DNA of 20,413 nucleotides from Thermoleophilaceae bacterium (lineage in GTDB: Bacteria > Actinomycetota > Thermoleophilia > Solirubrobacterales > JACPNS01), in NCBI GenBank assembly GCA_016463365.1, contig JAEMRJ010000025.1, forward strand, positions 1 through 20,413, in the 5' to 3' direction. The translations under genes and the position numbers were made by a program. The notes under the pieces are model-generated. The model was not told the DNA's origin. It worked only from the letters and a program-made list of their open reading frames with translations, and ran no database searches. Below, in pieces: positions 1 through 8,097 of this stretch (positions within the stretch are counted from its first letter, which is position 1; every line of letters begins with the position of its first letter).

Positions 1-99
1 GTTTCTCGTTCGTCTTCGATCGCGTAGGGGGTTACTTGGGCGATTCGGAGTTTGGGTTTTGCGGGTGACACGGCGCTGACTATACGGCGATGCAACCGG

Positions 100-480
100 T
101 CATTCTGCGGTCGCGATGACTTCGCCCTCGAACAGGACGAGCGCGGGGATGAACTCCCGGTCCTCGTCAGAATGGATCGCGTTTGCCTTCGACAATGCGT
201 GTTTAGGGGTATCTGAGACAACGGTGAGTACTTCGGATTTGCCTTCATCCGACCAGCGTCCGACGACTTCAAATTCGACGCCTGCATTTAGGCGACTTTC
301 AAATTCGAAGTCGCCCCAAGACCAGTCGAGGATCGTTAGCCAGTCCCTTCGCGAGAGAGGACGGCCGTTCGTCTGTTGGTATTCGTCAGAACGGGGAAGC
401 CGTATTTTCACGTGCTCGACCCTTCTCGACACATCGTCATAGTCGACATCTACTTCGATCGTGCAGTTGACATGCGCCAT
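100..480 (-). CDS. hypothetical protein, 126 residues
   Basis: I do not recognise the family. The reading frame extends upstream to 552, but the ATG at 480 is the better start because an AGGAG (489-493) lies 8 bases upstream of it. The protein begins MAHVNCTIEVDVDYDD and is acidic, soluble-looking and probably beta-rich, with no signal peptide, membrane segment or cysteine motif. A central Trp-rich stretch (DWLTILDWSWGDFEFE) and an Asp/Glu-rich C-terminal half are the only notable features. It is divergent from the PLD-helicase gene starting at 593, so the 112-base gap may hold promoters for both. Whether it works with the helicase is unknown. Confidence 0.6.
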   Translation of the reverse strand: MAHVNCTIEVDVDYDDVSRRVEHVKIRLPRSDEYQQTNGRPLSRRDWLTILDWSWGDFEFESRLNAGVEFEVVGRWSDEGKSEVLTVVSDTPKHALSKANAIHSDEDREFIPALVLFEGEVIATAE

Positions 481-592
481 CTCCAACACTCCTAGCCTGG
501 GTTTTGCGTTGAACCTGGCCTGGCGGTCGGACGCCCAGCAATCCGTGCTCAATCTCTGGCATCCAGACCTGGACTCCGATTAGTGTGGCCGG

Positions 593-3500
593 ATGCGACC
601 GCAACTGCGTGAAGAGCTAATTACGCAATCCATCGGTGAGGAACTCGCGGCGGCACAAGCTCTGGCCACGCGCGAGGGTCTCGACCCCGGCGAGGCGGTG
701 GAGCGGCTCGTGCGCCATGCGGCGTCCGCGATTCGCCGCGAGCTCGGCGCAGTCGGCGAGGACGCAACTCCCGAAGAACAAGCCAAGTGGATCAACGAGC
801 TAGTCGCGCCGTTCTCTGACGATCCAATCGTGATTCCGCCCGAGATGCTCTACGGCCTCGGAGACCCGCTCCCACCTCGACCGACGATTCCGCTCACCTC
901 GAGTGATCTGCTGTTCAACGGAAATGGCCAGCCGCGAATCGGCAGCGAACTCAAGGCGGAGCTCAGAAGTGCGAAGGACGTAGACCTGATTTGTGCCTTC
1001 GTCATTCGGACCGGCATCCGTGTCTTGCGCGAAGAACTAAAGGATGTCGTCGACCGGGGAGGGCGTGTGCGGGTGATCACTACGTCCTATATGGGTGCCA
1101 CAGATCCGCGCGCATTGAACGAACTCTGCGAACTCGGGGCCGAGGTTCGCGTCGATTTCGATGCACGCTCGACCAAGCTCCACGCAAAGAGCTGGCTGAT
1201 CGAACGTGAGGGCGGGCTGACGACCGCTTTCGTCGGTTCCTCCAATCTCTCGCACACCGCACTTCTCGACGGACTCGAATGGAATGTGCGCCTCTCAACG
1301 GCCGATGCGCCGACCGTCGTCTCGCGTGTTCGTGCCGCATTTGAGACCACCTGGGAGAATCCTCATTTCGAGCAATACACACCTGCTCGAGAGCAAGAAC
1401 TTCGTGAATCCCTGAAGCGACCGACCACTTCTGGCCTGGAGATCGATTTCAGCGGAATCGATGTCACCCCCTACCGGCACCAAGAACAGATTCTTGAGCA
1501 ACTTACTGCGGCCAGGGAGCGACACGACCATCATCGGAACCTAATCGTTGCCGCGACGGGAATCGGAAAGACGGTCGTCGCTGCCATTGACTACCGCCGA
1601 CTGTGCGAGAAGGCCGGACGCGATCTGAAGCTGCTCTTCGTGGCCCACCGCGCGGAAATTCTCAAGCAGGCGATTGGCACCTACCGCCACGTGCTCAAAG
1701 ACGGCACCTTTGGTGAGCTGCTGGGCGCCGGGGAGCGGCCGACCGACGGCAACCACGTTTTCGCAATTGTGAACAGCCTCAACGATGAGTTCTTCTCGGC
1801 CTTTGCTGCGGATCACTTTGACGTGGTTGTTGTCGACGAGGTCCACCACGGCGTCGCCTCCATGTACACCGCCTTTTTGGAGCATTTTGAGCCGCTCGAG
1901 CTTCTTGGGATGACTGCCACTCCGGAGCGGATGGACGAGAAGGACGTCTTGGCGCTCTTCGACGATCGAGTTGCCTATGAGTTGCGTCTCTGGGAAGCGA
2001 TTGACGAGGGTTTTCTCTCCCCATTTCAATATTTCGGCGTGGCTGATGAGACCGACCTAAGCATCGTTAGTTGGACTAACGGCGACTACAACCGAAGTGA
2101 ACTGAGCAACCTCCTGACCGGCGACGACTACCGCGTTGGAAAGATTCTCGCTGCCATAACTGACATCGTCGACAACCCAGAAGCGATGCGCGCCCTCGGA
2201 TTCTGCGTGACAGTCGATCACGCGGAGTTCATGGCGGAACGATTCACCTCTGCCGGACTCGCAGCCGAAGCTGTGAGCGGAAATACGCCTCACGATCAAC
2301 GGAGCAAGATCCTTCGTCGGTTAGCAATCGGCGAACTTCGAGCGGTGTTCTCAGTCGATGTCCTCGGAGAAGGGGTCGACGTGCCAAACGTTGACACGAT
2401 CCTCCTGCTCCGGCCAACACAGTCAGCAACAGTTCTCACCCAGCAGATCGGCCGAGGCCTTCGGAGGGCCGAGAACAAGCGATGTCTGACAATCATCGAC
2501 CCGATTGGTCAGCATCACCGACGTTTCAGATTCGACCGTCGCCTGGCCGCCTTGCTCGATTTAACGCGAGGGACTGCGCTGCACCAGCTCGAGAACGACT
2601 TTCCCTACCTCCCATCGGGTTGCGATATTTCGCTCGACCGTGTGGCCACAGAACGGATTGTTCAGAATCTCCGCGACGCGCGCAGGCTCGATGAATGGCC
2701 CGCCGTGGCTGAAGACCTGAAGGATCTCGGCGATACCTCGCTGGCCGGCTTCCTCGCCGCAACGCAACGAGAGCTGAAAGATGTGTACCGAACGAACGAA
2801 CGGTCGTGGACACAGCTACGCGCGAAGGCCGGCCAGCTCGACCTTGCCGACGCAACCGACGATGAACTCGCGCTCCTACGCACACCTCGGCGGATGCTGC
2901 ATATCGACGACCGCGAGCGGTGCGCGTTTTTCGTGAAGGTGCTCTCCAGCGAAACGGCACCGCAACTGGCCGAATTCGACGAACGCGGAAGGCGGCTACT
3001 GAAGACGCTCGCATTCAGCCTGTGGACCAGTCGCTCATTTGACTCTCACGACCATGCTCTTGCCGTCGCGTGGAAGTACCCCCGCGTTCGTGATGAGCTC
3101 GTTGAATTGCTCACCTACCTTGACGACACGAGTGAAACCGTGCCCAAGTTCAGCGGGCTGGACCCCCGCATCCCGCTCGCGGTTCACGCTCGATACAGAA
3201 AGCTCGAGGCCCTCGTGGCGATCAAGTCCGCAGACTCTCGACCAAACATGCAGGGCGGAGTTGACTGGACGGACTCCGAAAAAATCGACTCGCTCTTCGT
3301 TGACATCAACAAGTCCGAGCGCGACTATTCACCAACAACGATGTACAACGACTACGCGATCTCTGCGTCGCATTTTCACTGGGAGTCGCAGTCGCGAACG
3401 CGCGAAGACAGCGGAGTAGGCCAGCGATACATCCATCACGAACGCGATGGGTCGACAGTGTTGCTCTTCATGCGTGAGCGCAAAGAGCAACCGTATTGGT

Positions 3501-3613
3501 TCCTCGGTCCAGTCTCTTACGTGTCGCATGCCGGCGAGCGTCCGATGTCGATCACGTGGAAGCTGAAGACGCCCATGCCGGAGTCAATCCTCGCGGCAGC
3601 CCGCCCGCTATAA
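593..3613 (+). CDS. PLD-like nuclease / SF2 helicase / DUF3427 fusion protein
   Basis: A 1006-residue protein with three visible parts. Residues about 105-260 form a phospholipase-D-type nuclease domain with the HxK signature (HAK, His197 and Lys199) followed by GSSN (215-218). Residues about 295-630 form a superfamily 2 helicase of the COG1061 type: Walker A AATGIGKT (320-327), DEVHH box (415-419), TATPERMD (441-448) and motif VI QQIGRGLRR (617-625). The rest, up to the C-terminus, resembles DUF3427, including a conserved-looking segment with SPTTMYNDYAIS. Proteins of this architecture are presumed DNA-processing enzymes and are often found among defence genes; the substrate is unknown. ATG 593 is the first possible start after an in-frame TAG at 581. 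It has no SD, so leaderless or weak initiation is likely. The toxin-antitoxin genes that follow fit an accessory island. Confidence 0.88.
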   Translation: MRPQLREELITQSIGEELAAAQALATREGLDPGEAVERLVRHAASAIRRELGAVGEDATPEEQAKWINELVAPFSDDPIVIPPEMLYGLGDPLPPRPTIPLTSSDLLFNGNGQPRIGSELKAELRSAKDVDLICAFVIRTGIRVLREELKDVVDRGGRVRVITTSYMGATDPRALNELCELGAEVRVDFDARSTKLHAKSWLIEREGGLTTAFVGSSNLSHTALLDGLEWNVRLSTADAPTVVSRVRAAFETTWENPHFEQYTPAREQELRESLKRPTTSGLEIDFSGIDVTPYRHQEQILEQLTAARERHDHHRNLIVAATGIGKTVVAAIDYRRLCEKAGRDLKLLFVAHRAEILKQAIGTYRHVLKDGTFGELLGAGERPTDGNHVFAIVNSLNDEFFSAFAADHFDVVVVDEVHHGVASMYTAFLEHFEPLELLGMTATPERMDEKDVLALFDDRVAYELRLWEAIDEGFLSPFQYFGVADETDLSIVSWTNGDYNRSELSNLLTGDDYRVGKILAAITDIVDNPEAMRALGFCVTVDHAEFMAERFTSAGLAAEAVSGNTPHDQRSKILRRLAIGELRAVFSVDVLGEGVDVPNVDTILLLRPTQSATVLTQQIGRGLRRAENKRCLTIIDPIGQHHRRFRFDRRLAALLDLTRGTALHQLENDFPYLPSGCDISLDRVATERIVQNLRDARRLDEWPAVAEDLKDLGDTSLAGFLAATQRELKDVYRTNERSWTQLRAKAGQLDLADATDDELALLRTPRRMLHIDDRERCAFFVKVLSSETAPQLAEFDERGRRLLKTLAFSLWTSRSFDSHDHALAVAWKYPRVRDELVELLTYLDDTSETVPKFSGLDPRIPLAVHARYRKLEALVAIKSADSRPNMQGGVDWTDSEKIDSLFVDINKSERDYSPTTMYNDYAISASHFHWESQSRTREDSGVGQRYIHHERDGSTVLLFMRERKEQPYWFLGPVSYVSHAGERPMSITWKLKTPMPESILAAARPL

Positions 3614-3622
3614 CGGGATCGC

Positions 3623-3817
3623 TCAGCGCGGATTCTCGGGCACCTCCACTCCTAGCTGCTCGCAGATCGCCCTTGCGACCACCGCTCCAATCTCACGATG
3701 CCGCGGGACGGTCGACCGCTTGCCAGCTGGCGATACCCAGCGATCATGACTCCCACCATGCTTGAAGCATTCGCAACCGTGAGCGCGAAGATGCTTTTCG
3801 AGCGCTCGCCGTTTCAG
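3623..3817 (-). CDS. hicA: HicA-like mRNA interferase toxin with CTG start
   Basis: Reading the minus strand in this frame gives 64 residues that match the HicA double-stranded-RNA-binding-like fold: KRRALEKHLRAHGCECFKHG, then GSHDRW with the conserved catalytic-type His (position 24), then STVPRHREI and a final helix ending GVEVPENPR. HicA toxins cleave mRNA and are neutralised by HicB. No ATG, GTG or TTG lies at the proper N-terminus. The only sensible start is a CTG whose last two bases overlap the hicB stop (CTGA), exactly where an ATGA overlap would be expected. Either CTG is used as a rare start, giving low toxin output coupled to hicB, or the start was lost by mutation and the toxin is silent. 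Family assignment is strong; expression is uncertain. Confidence 0.75.
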   Translation of the reverse strand: MKRRALEKHLRAHGCECFKHGGSHDRWVSPAGKRSTVPRHREIGAVVARAICEQLGVEVPENPR

Positions 3818-4038
3818 GATGCGACCGCGAGCGTTACCTGCTCGCTGTCTGGTGACTGGATCGCGTCGGTTTCGAGCACAAGACGCAGCGCGTCAAGCAC
3901 CATCTCTCGCGCCTCCTGGCGGGAACGACCCTGGCTGATCACCTCGGGAAGCTGCGGGACTCGGGCCAGAATCCAGCCGTCGTCTCCAACTTCATAAGCA
4001 ATTGTCAGCTTGATTGATTTAACAGTCACGGTTTCCAA
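3814..4038 (-). CDS. hicB: HicB-like antitoxin
   Basis: A 74-residue protein with the short HicB fold: LTIAYEVGDDGWILARVPQL, then the helix SRQEAREMVLDALRLVLE. HicB binds HicA and blocks its RNase activity. This is the short form with no visible C-terminal ribbon-helix-helix or HTH domain, so autoregulation, if any, must come from another region. The longest frame starts at a TTG (4038); a GTG at 4029, three codons in, is an equally plausible start. Neither has a strong SD. The gene precedes hicA and overlaps it by 3 bases, so the antitoxin is made first and the toxin is translationally coupled. Confidence 0.82.
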   Translation of the reverse strand: METVTVKSIKLTIAYEVGDDGWILARVPQLPEVISQGRSRQEAREMVLDALRLVLETDAIQSPDSEQVTLAVAS

Positions 4039-4105
4039 GATACCGTCGAAACGCTACGGGGAGGCGAGCAACGATTCAAGTCCGCTTTGTAAATCCTTCG
4101 CTACG

Positions 4106-4131
4106 AGCGCGTCAAAGTTGTGTGACGCGCT
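4106..4131 (-). terminator. 9-bp hairpin at the 3' end of the SRPBCC-like gene
   Basis: AGCGCGTCA (4106-4114) and TGACGCGCT (4123-4131) form a perfect GC-rich 9-bp inverted repeat with an 8-base loop. It overlaps the TAG stop of the minus-strand SRPBCC-like gene and lies between that gene and hicBA. No T tract follows on either strand, so a classical intrinsic terminator is not proven. It could be a U-less terminator or an mRNA 3'-end stabiliser. Confidence 0.4.
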
Positions 4132-4780
4132 AGGCCTCCACCCGCCCCCGCAACTCCACAAACTGCATCGTTTGCATGATCCAGTGAGCGGGCCCGAAGA
4201 AGAACAAGTCTGAAATCTTGGCCAACGCCAGCGGCTTGCTCGTACCGACCGACCGCACAATCAACCGCGTCTGCCCGATGCCCGCCGGAAGCAGATGAAA
4301 ACTCCACACCCCGTCCATGTAGGCCCGCGGTCTGCGCTCGGCGGGATTGAATGACAGGCCAGAGCCCAGGTCGAGCGACGCTCGCAGGACCAGCGTGCGG
4401 TCGGGGACCAGCTCCACGACGTCAAACCACGAGCGATCCGGCACAGTGTTGATCCTGCCGCCCTCGGCGAGGTCCTGCCACTCGGGGTGGATTCGGGTCG
4501 CGCTCGGCTCGCCGCCGTTGTCCAGCAGGTCCCAGCTGTAGAAGCCGGCGCGGTCGCTTCCCATCTGCACCAGCCACGGCCAGATCGCCGCGGGCGGGGC
4601 GTTGAAGGTGGCCGCGTAGGTGCTCGGCGGGTCGGCGTCCGGGATCAGATCGTCGCCGGGGTAGGTCGCCTCGTGCTCCTCGCAGGTTGCGCCCCAGACC
4701 CTCAGCCTTGGACGGATCGCGATCAAGAATGCGATCAGGATCAACTTCAAAACCAAGACTTTGCGGAGGAATTTCCACAT
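4130..4780 (-). CDS. SRPBCC-like protein with N-terminal membrane anchor
   Basis: 216 residues. Residues about 5-22 (FLRKVLVLKLILIAFLI) form one hydrophobic segment with flanking positive charges, so the protein is probably membrane-anchored or exported. The rest looks like an SRPBCC/START-type helix-grip fold: NAPPAAIWPWLVQMG near the start, a tryptophan/aromatic-rich middle, WSFHLLPAGIGQTRLIVRS near the end and a long final helix. Such domains bind hydrophobic ligands; the ligand is unknown. The ATG at 4780 shares the palindrome CATG (4778-4781) with the ATG of the divergent XRE gene, so the two start codons overlap by two bases. No convincing SD precedes it; TTG codons at positions 9, 11 and 13 are alternative starts. 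Confidence 0.72.
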   Translation of the reverse strand: MWKFLRKVLVLKLILIAFLIAIRPRLRVWGATCEEHEATYPGDDLIPDADPPSTYAATFNAPPAAIWPWLVQMGSDRAGFYSWDLLDNGGEPSATRIHPEWQDLAEGGRINTVPDRSWFDVVELVPDRTLVLRASLDLGSGLSFNPAERRPRAYMDGVWSFHLLPAGIGQTRLIVRSVGTSKPLALAKISDLFFFGPAHWIMQTMQFVELRGRVEA

Positions 4781-5231
4781 GGCTTCAGCCTATAAAGAAC
4801 TGCTCCCCCAAGTGTTTGAAAGTTGGCGCCAAGTTTTTGCAGATTCTTTAGAAATATGTCTTGAATCGCAACGCCGCCATCTGTTCAATCGAGAGATGAC
4901 AGATACCGCAGACTTCGAATTCGGGTTTGATCCCGACGCGCCCCGCGAGCCCTCTGACTCCGCCCACTTCGAAATCGAAATGGCTCGGTTCGAGGGCAAT
5001 CCACCCGGCCAGACAATGCGATGGATTCGTGCGTGGTCCGGCTACACCCTGGAAGCCGCCGCCGAGAAGATGGGGGTTTCGCCGGGAAAGCTTCTCGACT
5101 ACGAGAACGGCACAGTGAAACCCCAGTGGAACACCGTCTTCAAACTCGCGGAGGCCCTTGGCGTCACCGGTCGTAAGTGCGCCGCATGCGGAGGCGAGAA
5201 GCCAATCGATCCAGATGCGCTGATTTTCTGA
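4779..5231 (+). CDS. XRE-family HTH regulator with C-terminal CxxC
   Basis: 150 residues from the ATG at 4779, chosen because GGAGGA (4765-4770) sits 8 bases upstream; an ATG at 4761 in the same frame has no such site. Residues about 78-128 form an XRE-type helix-turn-helix (TMRWIRAWSGYTLEAAAEKM, recognition region GVSPGKLLDYENGTVKPQWN), a DNA-binding fold. A short CAACG (Cys-x2-Cys) segment follows. The first 75 residues are acidic and unknown. The gene is followed after 21 bases by an AbrB/RelE-like antitoxin-toxin pair, so it may regulate that pair or form a three-part module with it. Its promoter must lie inside the divergent SRPBCC-like gene. Confidence 0.78.
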   Translation: MASAYKELLPQVFESWRQVFADSLEICLESQRRHLFNREMTDTADFEFGFDPDAPREPSDSAHFEIEMARFEGNPPGQTMRWIRAWSGYTLEAAAEKMGVSPGKLLDYENGTVKPQWNTVFKLAEALGVTGRKCAACGGEKPIDPDALIF

Positions 5232-5239
5232 ATTTCCGT

Positions 5240-5245
5240 TATCCT
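5240..5245 (+). promoter_or_regulatory. possible -10 element for a leaderless antitoxin mRNA
   Basis: TATCCT lies 7 bases before the ATG of the AbrB-type antitoxin, which has no SD. In actinomycetes a -10 hexamer at this distance often marks a transcript starting at or next to the A of ATG. No good -35 is visible, so this is suggestive only. Confidence 0.25.
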
Positions 5246-5252
5246 GCAATTC

Positions 5253-5558
5253 ATGTCCTCAGACGACTCGCATTTCCTCGCGGTCCAGGGCCGCGGTCTG
5301 ATCACGCTGCCAGCGGACCTGCGTCGGCGCCATGGGCTCGACGAGCCCGGCGCCCAGGTGGAAGTGCGCGAACGCGAGGACGGCGTAATCGAACTCATCC
5401 CGCACCGGGCAGTGCCAGCAGATCAACGCTGGTTCTGGACGAAGGAGTGGCAGCAGATGGAGCGCGAGGCGGACGAAGACATCGCCGCCGGTCGCGTGAC
5501 CACATACGACTCCGCAGAAGAATTTGTTGACGCCATGAAACAGCTCGTCGATCCGTGA
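5253..5558 (+). CDS. AbrB/SpoVT-type antitoxin
   Basis: 101 residues. The N-terminal half (residues about 8-50) is a swapped-hairpin AbrB domain: FLAVQGRGLITLPADLRRRH, then EVREREDGVIELIP. This DNA-binding fold is common in type II antitoxins. The acidic, helical C-terminal half (EWQQMEREADEDIAAGRVTT, then SAEEFVDAM) is typical of the tail that wraps and inhibits a RelE-like toxin. It ends in a GTGA overlap with the toxin gene. It probably represses its own promoter with the toxin as co-repressor. The start at ATG 5253 has no SD, consistent with a leaderless message. Confidence 0.85.
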   Translation: MSSDDSHFLAVQGRGLITLPADLRRRHGLDEPGAQVEVREREDGVIELIPHRAVPADQRWFWTKEWQQMEREADEDIAAGRVTTYDSAEEFVDAMKQLVDP

Positions 5559-5869
5559 AGTTTCGAACCACGAATCGCTTCGAGCGCGACCTGAGGGCGC
5601 TCGCGAAGCGTCGTCAGGCCGAGCTTTTCCTGGAGGTCGTCGGCGGCAAGTTCACGCCGGCGGCCGAACGGTTCGTGAACGACCCGGGCGCCGGGTGGCC
5701 CAAAGGCCTTCGTGTGAAGAGCGTCGCCGACACTCCCGGCGTCTGGGAGTTCACATGGAGCATGAAGAATCCGGAAGGGCGAGCAACGTTTGAGTGGATC
5801 GCGATCGACGGTGAGCCGGCGGTGCTCTGGCGACGGGTCGGCGATCACTCGATCTTCAGCGACAGTTAG
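5555..5869 (+). CDS. RelE/ParE-like toxin
   Basis: 104 residues starting at a GTG whose last two bases overlap the TGA of the antitoxin (GTGA), so translation is coupled. The N-terminal helical hairpin (KFRTTNRFERDLRALAKRR) and the C-terminal strand GEPAVLWRRVGDHSIF match the RelE/ParE fold. RelE members cut mRNA on the ribosome and ParE members poison gyrase; the sequence alone does not decide between these. Genes of this type form a stable complex with the upstream AbrB-type antitoxin. It converges on the HerA-like gene with 6 bases between the stops and no visible terminator. Confidence 0.75.
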   Translation: MKFRTTNRFERDLRALAKRRQAELFLEVVGGKFTPAAERFVNDPGAGWPKGLRVKSVADTPGVWEFTWSMKNPEGRATFEWIAIDGEPAVLWRRVGDHSIFSDS

Positions 5870-5875
5870 CCCGCG

Positions 5876-7444
5876 TCACTTCATCTTGCTCTTGAGCACT
5901 CCGAAGGCTCCGCGGATCAGCTGATTCTGAATCTGTTTGCCCTGGCTGCTCTTCAGGAAGTCGGTCACAGCGTTGCCTTCTGGTTTGGGCTTCGCGGGCT
6001 TGCTCGCCGGGGCCGGCGCAGTTCCCGCAGCTGGCGGCGCGCCCTCCGGGATCGGGGCTGGCGTCGGCGTCACGCCCGGAGCCGCGGCGCTTGCCGCGAT
6101 CCGCGCCTCGAGCAGTTCCTTCGCAGTCTCTCCTTCGACCCGCGTCGCGTACTTCGGGTAGAGCTTTGACTGCGCGGTGGTCGCCTGGACGTTGTCGGCC
6201 AGTCCCATCTGCGAGCGAGGCGAAAGCAGGCGCGTATGGGCGACGGGCGTGGGCACTCCTTTTGAGCTCAGCACCGTGACCACCGCTTCTCCAATCCCCA
6301 GCGATGTCAGCACTTCCGAGAGGTCATAAAACTCCGACTTCGGATAGGTCGAAACAGTCTGCTTCAAAGCCTTCGCGTCATCCGGCGTGAACGCGCGCAG
6401 CGCGTGCTGCACCCGCGCGCCGAGCTGGCCCAGCACCTCACCCGGAATGTCGGTCGGATTCTGCGTGACGAAGAAGATGCCCACGCCCTTCGAACGGATC
6501 AGCCGAACGGTCTGGGCGACTGACTCCAGGAACGCCTTGCTCGCATCGTTGAAAAGCAGATGGGACTCGTCGAAGAAGAAGACCAGCTTGGGCTTCTCCA
6601 GATCGCCCGCTTCGGGCAGCGTCTCAAACAGCTCCGCGATCATTCCCATGAGCGCAGTGCTGAAGAGCGCGGGCTTGTCCTGCACGGCGGGCAGCTCGAT
6701 CGCGCTGATCACGCCGCGGCCGTCGGGGGCGATGCGCATCAGGTCCGCCACATCAAACTGCGGCTCGCCGAAGTACTCATCGCCGCCGGCATCGCCGAGC
6801 GCGGTGATCTGCCGCAGCAGCACGCCGATCGTCTGAGTGCTGACGCCGCCGATCCCCTTCAGGTCGGCCTTGCCCTCATCGGAGTCGAGAAACATCAGCA
6901 TCGCGCGCATGTCCTCAAGGTCGACCAGCGGCAGCTTGCGCTCGTCGGCGTAGTGAAAGAGCAGGGCGAGCGACTGCTCCTGGGTTTCGTTGCTGCCGAG
7001 GATCTTTGAAAGCAGCTGCGGACCGAAGTCGCTGATCGTGGATCGCACCGGGACGCCTGCGCCGATGCCGCCGAGGCTGAGGTATTCGACCGGACTCGCG
7101 GCGGGCACAAAGTCAACGCCGAGCTCGGCGAAGCGACCGGCGGCTGGGCCGTCGGCCGCGGCCGGGAGGGTCAGCCCGGAGAGGTCGCCTTTCATGTCGG
7201 CGACCACCACTGGCACGCCGGCAGTCGAAAGGTTCTCTGCCAGCAGCTGCAGCGTGATCGTCTTGCCGGTGCCGGTGGCTCCCGCGATCAGGCCATGGCG
7301 GTTGAACATCGCCAGCGGGACCTTGACGATGGCTTCGTTGTCCACAACCCCGCCTACTGAGACCCGTCCGAGGTCGATCGAAGGTTTGTCTGTTTCGTAG
7401 CCGGCGGCGATCTGCTTTGCGGCGTCTGTTGCGGCGTCGGCCAT
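5876..7444 (-). CDS. HerA-like ATPase (DUF853 family)
   Basis: 522 residues from ATG 7444, which has GGAGGG (7454-7459) 9 bases upstream; the longer frame to 7558 lacks support and overlaps the 3' end of the upstream exported gene. It is a FtsK/HerA-superfamily P-loop ATPase: Walker A GATGTGKT (55-62), Walker B FFFDESH (289-295), a sensor-like FFVTQNP (324-330) and a possible arginine finger in HALRAFTPDD (about 347-356). A Pro/Ala-rich linker (about 465-505) precedes a basic C-terminal segment ending LKSKMK. DUF853 proteins are common in bacteria and are thought to act on DNA as hexameric motors, but their role is not established. No NurA-type nuclease is nearby, so it should not be read as a HerA-NurA repair pair. 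Confidence 0.88.
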   Translation of the reverse strand: MADAATDAAKQIAAGYETDKPSIDLGRVSVGGVVDNEAIVKVPLAMFNRHGLIAGATGTGKTITLQLLAENLSTAGVPVVVADMKGDLSGLTLPAAADGPAAGRFAELGVDFVPAASPVEYLSLGGIGAGVPVRSTISDFGPQLLSKILGSNETQEQSLALLFHYADERKLPLVDLEDMRAMLMFLDSDEGKADLKGIGGVSTQTIGVLLRQITALGDAGGDEYFGEPQFDVADLMRIAPDGRGVISAIELPAVQDKPALFSTALMGMIAELFETLPEAGDLEKPKLVFFFDESHLLFNDASKAFLESVAQTVRLIRSKGVGIFFVTQNPTDIPGEVLGQLGARVQHALRAFTPDDAKALKQTVSTYPKSEFYDLSEVLTSLGIGEAVVTVLSSKGVPTPVAHTRLLSPRSQMGLADNVQATTAQSKLYPKYATRVEGETAKELLEARIAASAAAPGVTPTPAPIPEGAPPAAGTAPAPASKPAKPKPEGNAVTDFLKSSQGKQIQNQLIRGAFGVLKSKMK

Positions 7445-7532
7445 GAGGTCGTTCCCTCCGGAACTGCTCGTTTGCGCGTAAGGCCGGCAGACTACCGACC
7501 GGCCAAGTCCAGACGCGGCCCCGGAGCAGTCC

Positions 7533-8096
7533 CTATTCGCAGCTCGTGGTGAAAACAATCAGGCTCGTCACCCGACTGCCGCGCACGCGAGCAATCACGC
7601 TCGGCACCCTGCCTGCGGCGCAATCACTGCGATGCGTCGAAAGGATGTAGCCCTTGGCGCCGCAGTAGTGGAGCGGCTTGTTGCTGCACCTGGCGACAGA
7701 CTTCTTCCTTGCTTTCTTGGCGCTGCTGCCCGGGCGGATGCCGTTCGACGTGTGCCAGATTGAAGACGTCAGTTGAGCGCGGCCGAATAGACCCTGTTCA
7801 CAGGCATCCACGTCTGTGCCATAGGTGTTCAGGTCGACCTTCATGCCCAGCTCATTCCAACGCTTCTGGCAGCCGTAGCCATCGTTTGTGTACTGAGTTG
7901 AATCCGAAGACCCAAAGTTCGCGTCCAGATTCGCAGGGTCATCGCCCTGCCAACTTTCGACGAACCCCGCGAATTGCGCCGCTCCCCAGAGGCCGACCAG
8001 GTAGTCGTCGGCCGAGGCGGCAGGCGCCAGCGAGCAGGTTGCAATCAGTGTGACCACTGTTGCCAGCAACGCAGACCTGACAATGCGGGTGCTCAT
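7533..8096 (-). CDS. exported hypothetical protein
   Basis: 187 residues with a clear signal peptide: positive start, hydrophobic core LLATVVTLIATCSLA, and a probable cleavage site after ASA at about residue 29. The mature part has several cysteines, including the last-but-one residue, suggesting disulfides in an extracellular protein. A basic stretch (SSAKKARKKSVARC) is notable. I do not recognise a family. The ATG lies one base after the stop of the PPC-domain gene (TGA-g-ATG), so the two are translated together and probably act in the same place. Confidence 0.72.
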   Translation of the reverse strand: MSTRIVRSALLATVVTLIATCSLAPAASADDYLVGLWGAAQFAGFVESWQGDDPANLDANFGSSDSTQYTNDGYGCQKRWNELGMKVDLNTYGTDVDACEQGLFGRAQLTSSIWHTSNGIRPGSSAKKARKKSVARCSNKPLHYCGAKGYILSTHRSDCAAGRVPSVIARVRGSRVTSLIVFTTSCE

Positions 8097-8097
8097 C

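Noticed and set aside
3496..3765. Plus-strand frame overlapping the helicase end and hicA
   Set aside because: It is mostly the complement of the convincing HicA reading frame and has no motif of its own.
5876..7444. HerA-NurA repair or antiphage pair
   Set aside because: No NurA, SIR2 or other effector gene adjoins the HerA-like gene; its neighbours are unrelated exported and toxin-antitoxin genes.
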